A stretch of 64,000 bases of DNA. Source: Takakia lepidozioides (Eukaryota > Streptophyta > Takakiopsida > Takakiales > Takakiaceae). Where the stretch lies: positions 61,670,756 to 61,734,755 of the forward strand of contig CM060731.1 in the NCBI GenBank assembly GCA_030704615.1, in the 5' to 3' direction. Shown piece by piece: positions 36,101 through 46,215 of the stretch. Below the pieces are notes generated by a model that made no database searches, was not told where the DNA came from, and saw only the letters and a list, made by a program, of their open reading frames with translations. The translations under genes were made by a program, and so were the position numbers. The stretch's first letter is position 1. Every line of letters begins with the position of its first letter.

Positions 36101-36717
36101 AGGCTGAAATATCATCGTTCTATTGCGTATACCATGAAGTTAGACCCGACATGGGACGGTAGCCCTACAACACTGTCAATGGCATGGGTGAAAGGGAAGA
36201 GTTAGTAAAGGGCAGCAATAACATAACTTGGAGGCTGAGGTGTTGTGTTGTTGTCTCCTATAGCTATCATTTGAAGAAAAGGAGAAGGAGCTATTTGAGA
36301 TGGTTAATATACGTGGTTGTGACTGCATTTGGTTTTTTTTGGCCGTTGGTTGAGATAAAGGATGGCAGAATAGAGATGTGGATGGACATTGACAATGAAT
36401 ACTACCTCACAAAGGTAGTGTCTGTTCCTTCACTGGGCGTGGGGTCTATGGCCAAAAACAAGGCTACGGAAAACAAAGTCTTATGAGTACATTCTCTTTA
36501 TCTCCTAAGTTTGGACGGATTCAGTGACAGACTGTTATGGTAAAATTTTGGAAGCCATAATCAAATTCTATTGAAATTACTGGAGCATGCCTTTTGGGAT
36601 GGATGGTGGATCTCCGTTGCTCTTCTACTATCTCTCCCCTCTCAGAACTATGGCAGTAATGGCTGAGCTGTATCGCCTGGTGGGATAAACGGCCTACCAT
36701 TACGGTAGGCAGTTTTG
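33135..36717. other. Intergenic region downstream of the PPR gene
   Basis: No recognisable gene. It includes a possible DNA-transposon remnant (about 33,900-35,020) whose outer parts both carry GGGTGGGTA in inverted orientation, and unassigned open frames at 34150-34485 and 36184-36486. Confidence 0.4.
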
Positions 36718-36870
36718 AAGGGTACCTTAGACTTGCATTTGCAAGTTTTCTAAATAATTTGCCCTTCATGTTGAAGGGCTGTAATTTTGACAGCCCTTCA
36801 TTTTTTTTTGGCGGCCATTCGGCGAGCATGCATGCAACATAAAAATGATTTTGTTGTACACTACACATGA
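36718..36870. repeat. Dispersed hairpin repeat, copy 2
   Basis: Same order as 15448-15600: CCTTAGACTTGCATTTGCAAG, the CCCTTCATGTTGAAGGG hairpin, the AAGGGCTG...CAGCCCTT hairpin, a T-run and CATTCGGCGAGCATGCATG. Just upstream, GCCTACC..GGTAGGC (36691-36710) forms another hairpin. Orientation is the same as in copy 1. Confidence 0.65.
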
Positions 36871-38765
36871 AAAATATAAAAAATATCAGTCAGTGACACC
36901 CAAATTGGAAGACTACAATGCGGGGCCAAGGATGACGCACCTTGTGCAATGCGTTATACTAAGCCTGAGTTTGTCCTAGAACAAGCAATTGATTGATGGG
37001 TAGAAGGTTACAAACATGCTTTGGGAGTCTCATCCTTATCTTGAGTCCAGCTTCAAGATAGGCTTGATCTTGAAGTGAAGGCCAATTTTTATTTTTATTT
37101 TTTTTAGATGAAGGCCAATCCTGCAATTAAAAATAAAAAGTTAGTACAACATTAGTGTCCAATAGAGGAAAAAGAGAGAGAAAAAACAAATCCACGCATT
37201 TGCTCACCTAAAATCCGAGATCTGTGACATCAAATATTGCTATCCACTACAATCTCCACAATGGAAGGAGCCTACAAGCGGAGCAAACGAAAACAACCTG
37301 CAGTGACCAATCCACAGCCCAATTATAGCACCCCCATGTCTGTAGCTATTCAATATTCTTCAACATAGGAAGGGTGCTTCAGGGTTCAACAAGCTCCCAT
37401 TCAAGTAAATCATCAACAAATGATACATAATACTTGTGAATTAGGAGATGTGCTCATTCCCCATCACAATCTCCAGCTCTTGTCGGCCTATTCTATCAGG
37501 GCAATGGATAGGTTTAAGCACTTGTACCTTCATTCTTAAGCACTTGTACCTTGAGGTTTGAACCCTTGACTCTTGAGGCTTGAACCCTTCATTATTAAAC
37601 TTAGACTTTCATTTACAAGTTTCTTTTTTTCTTAGCCCTTCATGATGAAAGGTTCAGATTTTATCTGGCCTTTCTTTTGAAGGGCCCTGATTTATTTGCC
37701 CTTCATATAGAGCATTTTTGCAAGTTGGGCGTTGCAGTCTTCAAAAATAGACACTGCTACCATACCACAGCCTTGGGAGCAGTAGTACATCCGCAAGGAC
37801 TATGCCCTCAAGGGTACACCATACCCAATCCTTTTCCCATGAAGCTCTTATAATCAATGCAATCCAGGGGACAGATAGCAACAGTGACTTCGATGAGGGT
37901 ACATGAAATGTGTGATAAGCTTTGTGTGATAACAAGATGTGCATGGCAGACATTTACATGTGAGGTAGCCCAGTAATTGAGATCCATGAAATTAGCAAGG
38001 CTTTATTTCTGACTCTCACAGCTTTTAAACACCATGTGGTGTTGTATTTGACTTCAGCATGCAAACAAGGACATCGATGTATAGTTGAAAGGGGAGGCAG
38101 ATTACTATGGGGATATAATAATTCTGCTCTTCATTGACTGTTATGATCTCGTGGTAATCAAGACAGTTGCGATCTGCGAGTTCGGCCGGGTATGCCCCAA
38201 GTTTCCTCCTTTTTGCTTGTTGTGTGTTGACTACATAGTTCATAGTCTATTTCTTTACATGTCATTTCTTCAGTGGCAGTGTGCACCGCATCTCAACTTT
38301 TATAGTGTGTGCAAGTGTCACTTTTGATTCAGCTGAGTGCTCATTATGGGGTTGTGTCTCTATTGGAGGTTTCCTTCTCTAGTTGATCTTGATAAGTCAG
38401 TGTGCTCAAATTCAGTACATTTACTAGAGGGTGTATAAGGTTTTCTTACTCTGGGATAAATAAAAAAGATATGTTGTCTGCAATGCAGCACATCATAGTC
38501 TTCGGGCAGTCTTTCAGTCTGAGATGACAGGGTTTTGATTTGCTGGCAGTGGTGAGGTAGGAGATGTGACCTCAGAACTAGACATTTATTGTTCAAGGTT
38601 TGTAGATTTCCTGGCTTTAGAACGGTTAAAATGAGGGGCAAACATTCTGTTTACGGCAATCTAATTCATTTCTTTCAAATTACCAGTCTACTTTGTAAAA
38701 AAAATGGACATGTCTTCTTCATACATCAGATGCGTTCCTTTTCTGGTGGGGTACTTAGTGTATTG
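36871..38765. other. Unassigned sequence upstream of the F-box exon
   Basis: AT-rich, no convincing coding sequence. Around 37530-37700 are degenerate repeats of CTTGAACCCTTCA / GCCCTTCAT related to the hairpin repeats at 15.5 and 36.7 kb. Confidence 0.4.
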
Positions 38766-38977
38766 ATTGCAACTCCACATCTTGGGGCGGTTGGATGCAT
38801 ATAGCCTGGCACAAAGTACAATAATTTGTACACACTGGCGAGCTGAGATCACAGCTGATGCACTATGGCAACCCATGTGTGAGCAGTTTTGGTTGAAACG
38901 AGCACATCCCTTTGTGTCTCATCCAGCAAGACTCCTCTACCATCAGATGTTATCTTGTGTATGCAATAAGCTTGACC
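38766..38977 (+). pseudogene. F-box protein exon, left part (split by CACTA insertion)
   Basis: The frame reads HILGRLDAYSLAQSTIICTHW, then ADALWQPMCEQFW and PARLLYHQMLS, the F-box pattern (IL..LD..SLA....VC..WR......LW...C...W) of SCF ubiquitin-ligase adaptors. An in-frame TGA directly precedes the recognisable part, with no good acceptor in between, so this may already be a fragment. The CACTA element inserted after 38977. The exon's last bases reappear at 59355-59364, followed by a splice donor. Confidence 0.6.
38975..38977. repeat. Target-site duplication ACC, left copy
   Basis: ACC directly before CACTA at 38978 and again directly after TAGTG at 59352-59354. A 3-bp duplication is the rule for CACTA transposons. 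Confidence 0.9.
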
Positions 38978-39010
38978 CACTACAGGAAAAGGGGGGGGGG
39001 TTAGTGACGC
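38978..39010. repeat. CACTA terminal inverted repeat, left
   Basis: CACTACAGGAAAA, ten G, then TTAGTGACGCC. It matches the reverse complement of the right end except for the G-run length and a few bases. Confidence 0.9.
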
Positions 39011-39770
39011 CGCGGAAACGGCGCAGCCACGCTGCGGCGTCACTAAACGCCGCTTTTGAGGCAGGGGCGCAGGTGCCCTTTTGCCACGCCCGGGCGTGGC
39101 ACGACTGTCCCCGGGGCGTCACTAATCGGACTCGCATAAATGCGACGGATGGGGGTTGCAAGCCGCTACCCCCCTCCAGTGACGCCCCGCCGTCACTTTT
39201 TGGCCATCTAGGGCTCTGGGGGGGGCCTCCTTGTAGCCACGCCCGGCCGTCGCTACCACCCCACGACGGCGTTGGTTAGGGCGACGGCTCAGTGTGGCAA
39301 CCAATTTTTTTTTTTTCCATGCCCGGACTAAAAAAACACCACGTGGCGGAGGGGGGTTTAGGCTCGACCACCCAGTGGCGTCGCTGCCAGACACGCCACG
39401 GCGTCGCATGGGGAAACCCCATCGCCTCAGTGCAGTTGCCCAGTGCGACTCCGGGGCGTGGTTACTTGCGACCCTCGGGGTGGCTGGGTGCCTTTTTTTA
39501 CAATAAACAAACTAGTGGGGGAGGCCTGTGTTGGGCTTAGGGACGCCGAGGCGTCGCAACTAGCCACCCCCGAACGTCGCACAGAAGAAAAACTCATCGC
39601 ACGGGGGGGTCCGGCTTTGCCACTGCGTTGCTGCTAGCCACGCCCGGCCGTGGCTAGTTGCGACCCCCATCCGTGGCAAGCCTAAAAAAACCCGTCGCAA
39701 GGGCGCTGGCCCAAGTGACGCCCTAGGGTGGCAATGCGGGTGGGTGGGGGGGGGGGGGGGGGGGGGGCTT
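39011..39770. repeat. CACTA left subterminal repeat region
   Basis: Very GC-rich. It holds repeated palindromic motifs built on GCCACGCCCGGCCGTGGC (39085, 39237, 39637) and GCGTCACTA/TAGTGACGC (39001, 39047, 39116), and ends in a run of 22 G (39746-39767). In CACTA elements such subterminal repeats bind the TNPA-type protein. That function is inferred from family. Confidence 0.7.
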
Positions 39771-41163
39771 CCATTGCTCTGATTTAACAGGTACTCAATT
39801 TTGTTTATTGCATTGGTTCAAGCAAGCATGAATCGAGGGTGAGGCCGTGCGACACACGAATAAGATGGAAGATGGAAATATATGTACAAATGGAAATATA
39901 TTTACAAGCAACGAGCTGAATTCTTTGCTCACACGGGTTCAATAGACTGACCCTGGGACCTACACGGACTAGGACTACTCATCCTCATCCTCATCCTCAT
40001 CCTCATCGTCAGAGGAGGAGTCATAGCTATCCGATGAGCCTGACTCCGCGCCCTTCACCTGAGCACATAAACCAGGCGGCGTTCCCCTAACTCCCACAGA
40101 GCTCTCATCCAATCCCTGGCCATGAAACCCCCCCCCCCCCCCCTCAGCCATACTAGTGCCAGTGCACTCATCCCCTCCGTCTTGGCCATGTTGGTCATGA
40201 GGGATTGCCAACCATGCTCCTTGGCGTAGTCATACTCTACCGGAGATGGCAACCTCTCAAACGTGGTTTCCTACACATGCCAAAAATTAAAGTCAGTTTC
40301 TCACGATGATGGAGCCAGAAAGAAGACATAACAAAATACATATGGAAGTATGACTTACAAATCGGAGGATAAAACCCCTCGATCCGCCGGGGCCCCACTT
40401 GTGTGTGGATTCGTGCTTCTCAAGGCGGATTGTTGTTGCTTCGCATGCCCTCTGAAACTTATCCTTGTTTGCCTCATCATTCTCTCCCACAATGAGCGCA
40501 TCCCATGATACCTATGCCAACCCCCCGCCCCCCCCCCCCCCCCCCCAATTAGTGAATTACACACATACGTTGCATCGAATCCACCTCATTAATGCACATG
40601 CAACAAATGGAAGGTGAAATGATTCAAGGATTTGCCAACCTGTGAAATTCCAAAAGGTGGTTTGGGTGTGACCCCCTTTTCCATTGCCCTCCGAATCCTT
40701 TGTCTGGCACGGTACCTCTTGTTCTTCAAGTTCTACCCCACCATCTCTATCACCCTTGTCTCACTCCAATTGCCCGGAAACCGGCGGTCTAACTCACGGG
40801 CATACTTGCGCTTTTGGCCATAGTGCTGATCACCCCACTCGATGTGCCAAGGGAACCACGCCGCTGCGAGATCGAAGGTTGCCCCCTTCATGGCCGCCCA
40901 AAACGCACCGCACGGGTCACCATGCTTATTGACCTCCACCGGTGGCACAACGATCTTTGCCAAGGCCACCTCCTTTATCCCCCGGGATTTCTTCTTCTTC
41001 CCCACCCTCTCCCTTCTTTGCACACTCCTTCCCCACCTCCTTTGTTACCCCACTGCCCTCCCCCGCACGCACACCCACCCCGGCGTCTCCATGGGACTTC
41101 TTCCTCTTCTTCTTTTCCTTCCCCTTCCCCGCTACTTCCTCTCTCCCTCTCTCCCTCTCCCTC

Positions 41164-42880
41164 TATAACTCTTTGGATTTCATCTGGCCTTAACCTTTTG
41201 AGGTTATTTAGTTTTTCATCCCAACCTTTTTCATCCAAATCTGGATGATTTTATTATAGGGTGATGAAACTTAATGTACAGAAAGCTGGATTTACCATCT
41301 ATTTCTTTCATCTAAAACTGGATGATCTACTTAAATAATGGTTACCTATGATAAAATCCAAGAGAATAATAAAACTACCATCATAAATGATGGCAGTTAT
41401 TAAACCTAAGCCTATACCATAACCCTAAAAGATACATTTCTATGGGATGTCATCCATTGACAAAATGCCTCTCTTGGTAAAATGTGATTTTTCATCCACC
41501 CTGGATGAAAAATCGGGAATTTGTGCCCTAAGCAGGCCGACACACTTCACAGTACTGAACTCGTGCTTCAGTGAACCTTGATGATGCGCCGTATAAACCT
41601 GCTCCCCTGGTGCTACATGGTACTCGTAATGGCTGGCTCTTGGGATGCGCACTGGTGGTTAAACAGATTCTTCTCTGGCAGACGACAAAGCGGTGATCGC
41701 TTTGATCAGAAACTCATGGTTCTTTATTTTGCAGCGACGCTTTTACTCCTTGTTGGGAAGTACTCTATCCCTATTTATCTACAGATTACATGTTGCTCTC
41801 TCTTTGTGTATGAGCCATTCTCTATCTGTGAACGCTTCTACTCTGATTGCGTTCTGTTGGAAACGATCTGTTGGACGCCATGGCGCAGGGCATACCACAA
41901 ACACTCAAGGTTTTTTGAGTTTACCCTTGCTTGAATTGTGATCTGTACTTGCTTTAGAATTCAACACTGACATGGATAGCAACTGTGAAGACCTGCCATT
42001 TACCTGCTGCATCCTCACTAACACACATCGCTATGTGGTGGTTTTTGGGACGGGCACTTGTCTTGATTTCTTGAAGCTTGCAGCTCCTGTTCTTGCAAAT
42101 GTGGATTCCGCTGCTGCCTATGCTGCTGATGCCATCTGATGTTTCAATCTGCCACCGTGCCGCTTCAGACCTGCTCCAAGATGGCTCCAATGAGGATCTG
42201 CTTCTCTCCTTACCCCTGTTTCTGGTTTTTTACAACCACATTTGCATGTGTAGGAGTTAAGCTATGAAGGGTACAAGGATACAAAATAGCAGTTATTACT
42301 CTGACTGCCTTGATACTTGGCTCTGAAATGAAACTTCTTGGTATGACTCTGATGGATCAAAAGGATAGGCTTTGACAGATAACACACATTCTTCAAGGCC
42401 CTCATATCATTTTGGTTTCATGGCTTGATAACAAACAGGGGTTTCTGAGTTGCTCTTTCACCTTGGCAGAACTATGGTATGAGGCCTTAAAATACCATTC
42501 CAGGCCTATACCTGCTTAAGGGGGCTCTACCCTGTTGTTTCTTCTTCATTTTTAAGAATCTTGCTTATATCTTGGTTCTAAAACATCATCTTCAAACCAA
42601 ACCTGCAATCTGGTTTTTGAAATGAGTTTGAAATGAATTTTTGAGATGATGATGCATACTAGGGTGCTTTCATGACATGAATGACCTGGAATCCCACCCT
42701 CCCGCCCTATTTTTTCAGATACCATGAAATGTAATGGGGTATTCAAATGAGATTGTAAAAATGAAAGGGAATGTTAGATGGTGCCTTGTAAAGGGCTGTT
42801 TTGTCTTTCAATGACAATGACCTTAGCGGTCTTGTCCATGTCTTGACATGACATGTATCTTCTCTCTCTCTCCTCGGCAG
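41164..42880 (+). repeat. Internal repeat family, copy A
   Basis: It begins after a CT-rich stretch with several TTTCATCC...GGATGAAA palindromes (41,176-41,515), includes TTGGGATGCGCA...GG and TTTGCAGCGACGCTT, and ends ATGTTAGATGGTGCC ... CTTGTCCATGTCTTGACATG ... TCTTCTCTCTC. The start and end match copy C in the same orientation and copy B inverted. It interrupts the second CACTA gene, probably in an intron. Confidence 0.7.
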
Positions 42881-43039
42881 CCCCTTCATTGATGGTAAAA
42901 GGGACCTCGGGAGGTCAAGGCCTCTTCTTCTTACCTTTGGTGTTCGGGTCCTTCATCAACACCATGTGCTCTGCCTCATTGGCAACCCCACGGGAGTGCA
43001 CCCAACCGGCCAAGAATGTCTCTGCCTCCTGAAGACAAA

Positions 43040-43042
<3 letters not shown>

Positions 43043-43080
<38 letters not shown>
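43043..43080. repeat. 38-base poly(C) tract
   Basis: Uninterrupted C from 43043 to 43080, one of at least seven long G/C homopolymers inside the CACTA element. Confidence 0.9.
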
Positions 43081-43082
<2 letters not shown>

Positions 43083-43928
43083 ATTAAAAAAAAGAAACAA
43101 ACAAGAAAAAAATACATGCATGCAAAGGAAATGACAAAACATGGAATAGGCAAGGTGTGACGGTTGTACCTTTGCAAGCTTGGCCGACTCGGCCCCGGTG
43201 TCACCCGATGCCGGAAGTCCCCGCGCTATCCCTCCCGGAGCGCCGCTGGAAGTAGATTCCAGATGTCGACCATAGCCGGCGGCGGCACCCCGTAGTCCAG
43301 GCCCTTCTTTGTTGACCGCTCTCCTCCCTCATGATCAACATTGGGCTAGGAACCGCCAGTTCCCGAGGCCCTTCAACCTGACCTTGGGCCTTGGCAAGTG
43401 CGGCCTTCGCTGCGGAGGAAGGGATCTGTATAGAGGTGACATTCAAAAGTTGCCCGAACCGGGCCCCCAAACGGGTCATGCGCTTGCCAAGGTACATCTC
43501 ACCCATCTTGGTGGCCTGGGGTGTGCTCAACTAAGCATCCGACCCAGCAACAACCTCCCGAATAGGAGAGGTGGCTGAGCCGGCCCCTGGCGAATCCAAG
43601 ACGGGGACAAGGGGGGGGGGCTGGCCTCAGGGGGCAGAGGAGCCCTCCGGCTGTGGCTGTCGACGGGGCTGGTTAACCGTGAGACGCCAGCCCGCGTCAC
43701 ACGTGCCGGCAGAGCAAACGGGTTCTCCGCCCCTTTCTTTGGGGCAGGGGACTTCTTCCCTTTCCCCATAAGCCTGGCACCTGTCATGCAAACCCAAAAG
43801 TTGGCCTCACTAGGAAACAATCTCTACATTCCAGATCTTTAAAAAAAAACAAAGCATGTGGGGGGCTGAGAGCAGCAAGTGCTGCTGCTCTCAGCTCCGC
43901 CCCACCAGAGAGGGTGCAAGAAAAATAA

Positions 43929-44007
43929 ATAAAAATGTGGGGGGGGGGGGGGGGACTAAGCAGCAACACATGCTCAGTCACTCCCCCCCCCCCCCCCACC
44001 ATTTTTG
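43929..44007. repeat. Hairpin with poly(G) and poly(C) arms
   Basis: AAAAATGTGG plus a G-run (43939-43954) is mirrored by a C-run (43983-43997) plus ACCATTTTT, with a ~28-base loop containing AGCAACACATGCT. Flanked by CT and GA microsatellites (44018-44045; 44074-44170). Confidence 0.75.
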
Positions 44008-44284
44008 TTTTTGTTTGCTCCTCTCTCTCTCTCTCTCTCTCTCTCTTGTCACTCCCCACAAAAAAAGCAAAAATCAGAGAGGAGAGAGAGGGGGCAAAAG
44101 AGAGGGAGAGAGATGGAGAGAGAGGGAGAGGGATAGAGGGAGAGAGAGGGAAAGAGAGAGGGAGAGAGGTGCAAGGGAAATAAATAAATAAATAAATAAA
44201 TGGTGGGGGGAGTGACTGAGCATCTTCCCTCTCTGTCCCTCTCTGTCCCTATCTTTTGTGATGCTTAAAAAACAAAACAAACAA

Positions 44285-46215
44285 GAGAGGGAAGATACTA
44301 TGTCTTGTCGGGACATGGACAAGACCAAACAAAGTCTTTATCAAATTAACAACAAATCAGCCTCATAACAAGGCATTATCAATCATCCTTCATTCAAAAC
44401 CAGTCTTAAAAAGGCATACATCTGATTTCAAAGTAAATGAAATGAATGGGTAGGGGGGGTTGGATTACATAAAGAACCCCCCTATATAAATCAGTTTTAT
44501 ATTCAGGAAAACAGGGACCCAAACAAGTGTTACATGTGTGGGTATGTTTCATATGGAATATTTACAACTGTGCATAGCAAGAATAAGTGTTCAGCTTGCC
44601 AAAATTGCCACCCTTGATTACATTGAAAGCCTGGAAAGAAGTTCCAACTTTTTTTTGTTTAACACCTTCACCATATTAGAGCTGCAGACATTTTCTAAGC
44701 AAATTACACACTAGGGTATAACCAAATACCTTGTTTTTTGCCCCGCGACCTAGTTTAGGTCTGGGGCCAGTGTGTAAATGCATTAACAAGGTGTTGAACA
44801 GCAAGCAATTATTCAGATTGCTACAATTACCACCAATGTCTACATTGCACCCTGGAAAAAGAATTCCAGTCTGTTTTGGTAACACAAACACCATATCAAA
44901 ACTGCAGATACTTTTCTAATCAGTTTACCATCATAGAGTAGTATCACAGGGTCTGAATTGTTCATTCCAACATGCTAGTAAGCTGCCATGACATATTTAT
45001 CCTAAGGCAACATGAACACAGGGCCTGAATCAACTTCTTAACAACCAGCAAGTGCTTACCACCATGGACATTGTCCATTAAAAAAGCCAAGCATCCAGGG
45101 GCTTGTAACCAAAAACATTATCTAGTCAAAGAAGAGCCACCCTACGATTTTGCATAGCACCAGATGTCCTAAAACAGCCTGCTCGTAACAGAATCCAGGC
45201 TTTCCAAGGTTTACAATAAATGACACTATTTGGTCAAAAAACAGAGCTTCCCCACTTTGCTACTGGGTACTAGATATCTTAAAACAGCCAGCTCGTCATA
45301 TAATTGCTCCAGTGTCACAACAGAAGGCCACAAGGAACAAGAGAAAAATATCTTAATGAATCGTTGTCCACCATAGAAGGTTAAGAACAAAGGCCAGAAA
45401 GATCAATGCAAAGAGGCAGAAAGAGGTCTTCTCCCCCAAAGATACAGAGGTAGCGGCGTCGCATCAGTAGCTCGATTTCATTCAACTTCAAGCTCAAAGA
45501 ATCATATTAAGTGAGAACCCTCACCTGGTCCCATCACAAGCCCCCACAAAAACCAACATGTTAGTAAGGATTGTGGAACCCCAGGTGAATCACAGGTCTC
45601 ACGCTTATTATCGTTGTACAACATGCATTCCAAAGCAGGAGCAGAAAGAAATCAGAGCATAACCAAGCCATCACCTTGATGGTTTGCGGAAGAGAAGCCT
45701 GCGAAATGGCTCCCAAGACCAACAAACAACAAAACACAAAAAGAGTGGATTGCCCAAGCATTTTAACAGGTTCATTCACTTCCCTGAGGTCTTAAGATGC
45801 GCCGTTGTATCTTAATGATCAATGAAGGGCACAACAAACGATCACAACCTGGGTAGATTGCCCGCCAACATAAGAGACAACCGCCACAGGGAAATTGAAG
45901 GCACTGCCGCCATTGCGCACCCCAAGAGAGGAAGAAAGTACTAGAATCTTGCCAAAAACCTGCAGACCTTAATTACGCAGCACCAAATAATCAAAGGCCC
46001 TGAATCGGGCTCAATGCACACTCCGCCACCATCCCTCAGTTCCAGCAAACCTTAAGCACGATCATCGTGCAGAAAATTAGGGCAGGGAGGAGATGAAGCT
46101 ATTTCCCCGCGATTTCATCCGCACTTGATGAAATCCACCAACAAACGGTTGAAAAAATCCCGATTTTTCATCCCTGTGTCATCCGCCAGGGATGACATCT
46201 AGATAGGGATGAAAA
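44285..46215 (-). repeat. Internal repeat family, copy B (inverted)
   Basis: Reverse-complement relative of copies A and C. The TTTCATCC/GGATGAAA palindromes are at 46,110-46,215, GGGGTGCGCAATGGCGGC is near 45,910-45,930, a strongly conserved ~78-bp block is at 45,523-45,600, and the GACATGGACAAGAC end is near 44,310. Its edge at about 46,216 coincides with the point where the TNP2 reading frame is lost. Confidence 0.7.

Larger units (their letters stand above)
39975..43820 (-). pseudogene. Second CACTA-encoded gene (TNPA-like position), fragmented
   Basis: A set of minus-strand exons or fragments: a basic N-terminus near 43764 (GKGKKSPAPKKG), a segment EMYLGKRMTRLGARFGQLLN (43.5-43.4 kb), a segment ending KDPNTKGKKKRP with a GTAAGAAG donor near 42,935, then after repeat copy A a conserved-looking block (KHGDPCGAFWAA, WFPWHIEWGDQHYGQKRKYA near 40.8-40.9 kb), a basic RYRARQRIRRAME region and an acidic Glu/Asp tail (39975-40020). 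Position and composition fit the second, DNA-binding gene of CACTA elements, but I do not recognise a named domain. Homopolymer C runs interrupt it. Confidence 0.4.

Noticed and set aside
36184-36486. 100-codon plus-strand open frame
   Set aside because: No known domain, no clear splice sites or neighbours that support a gene.
43856-44328. Arg/Glu/Ser-rich open frames in several frames
   Set aside because: Pure products of GA/CT microsatellites and G/C runs.
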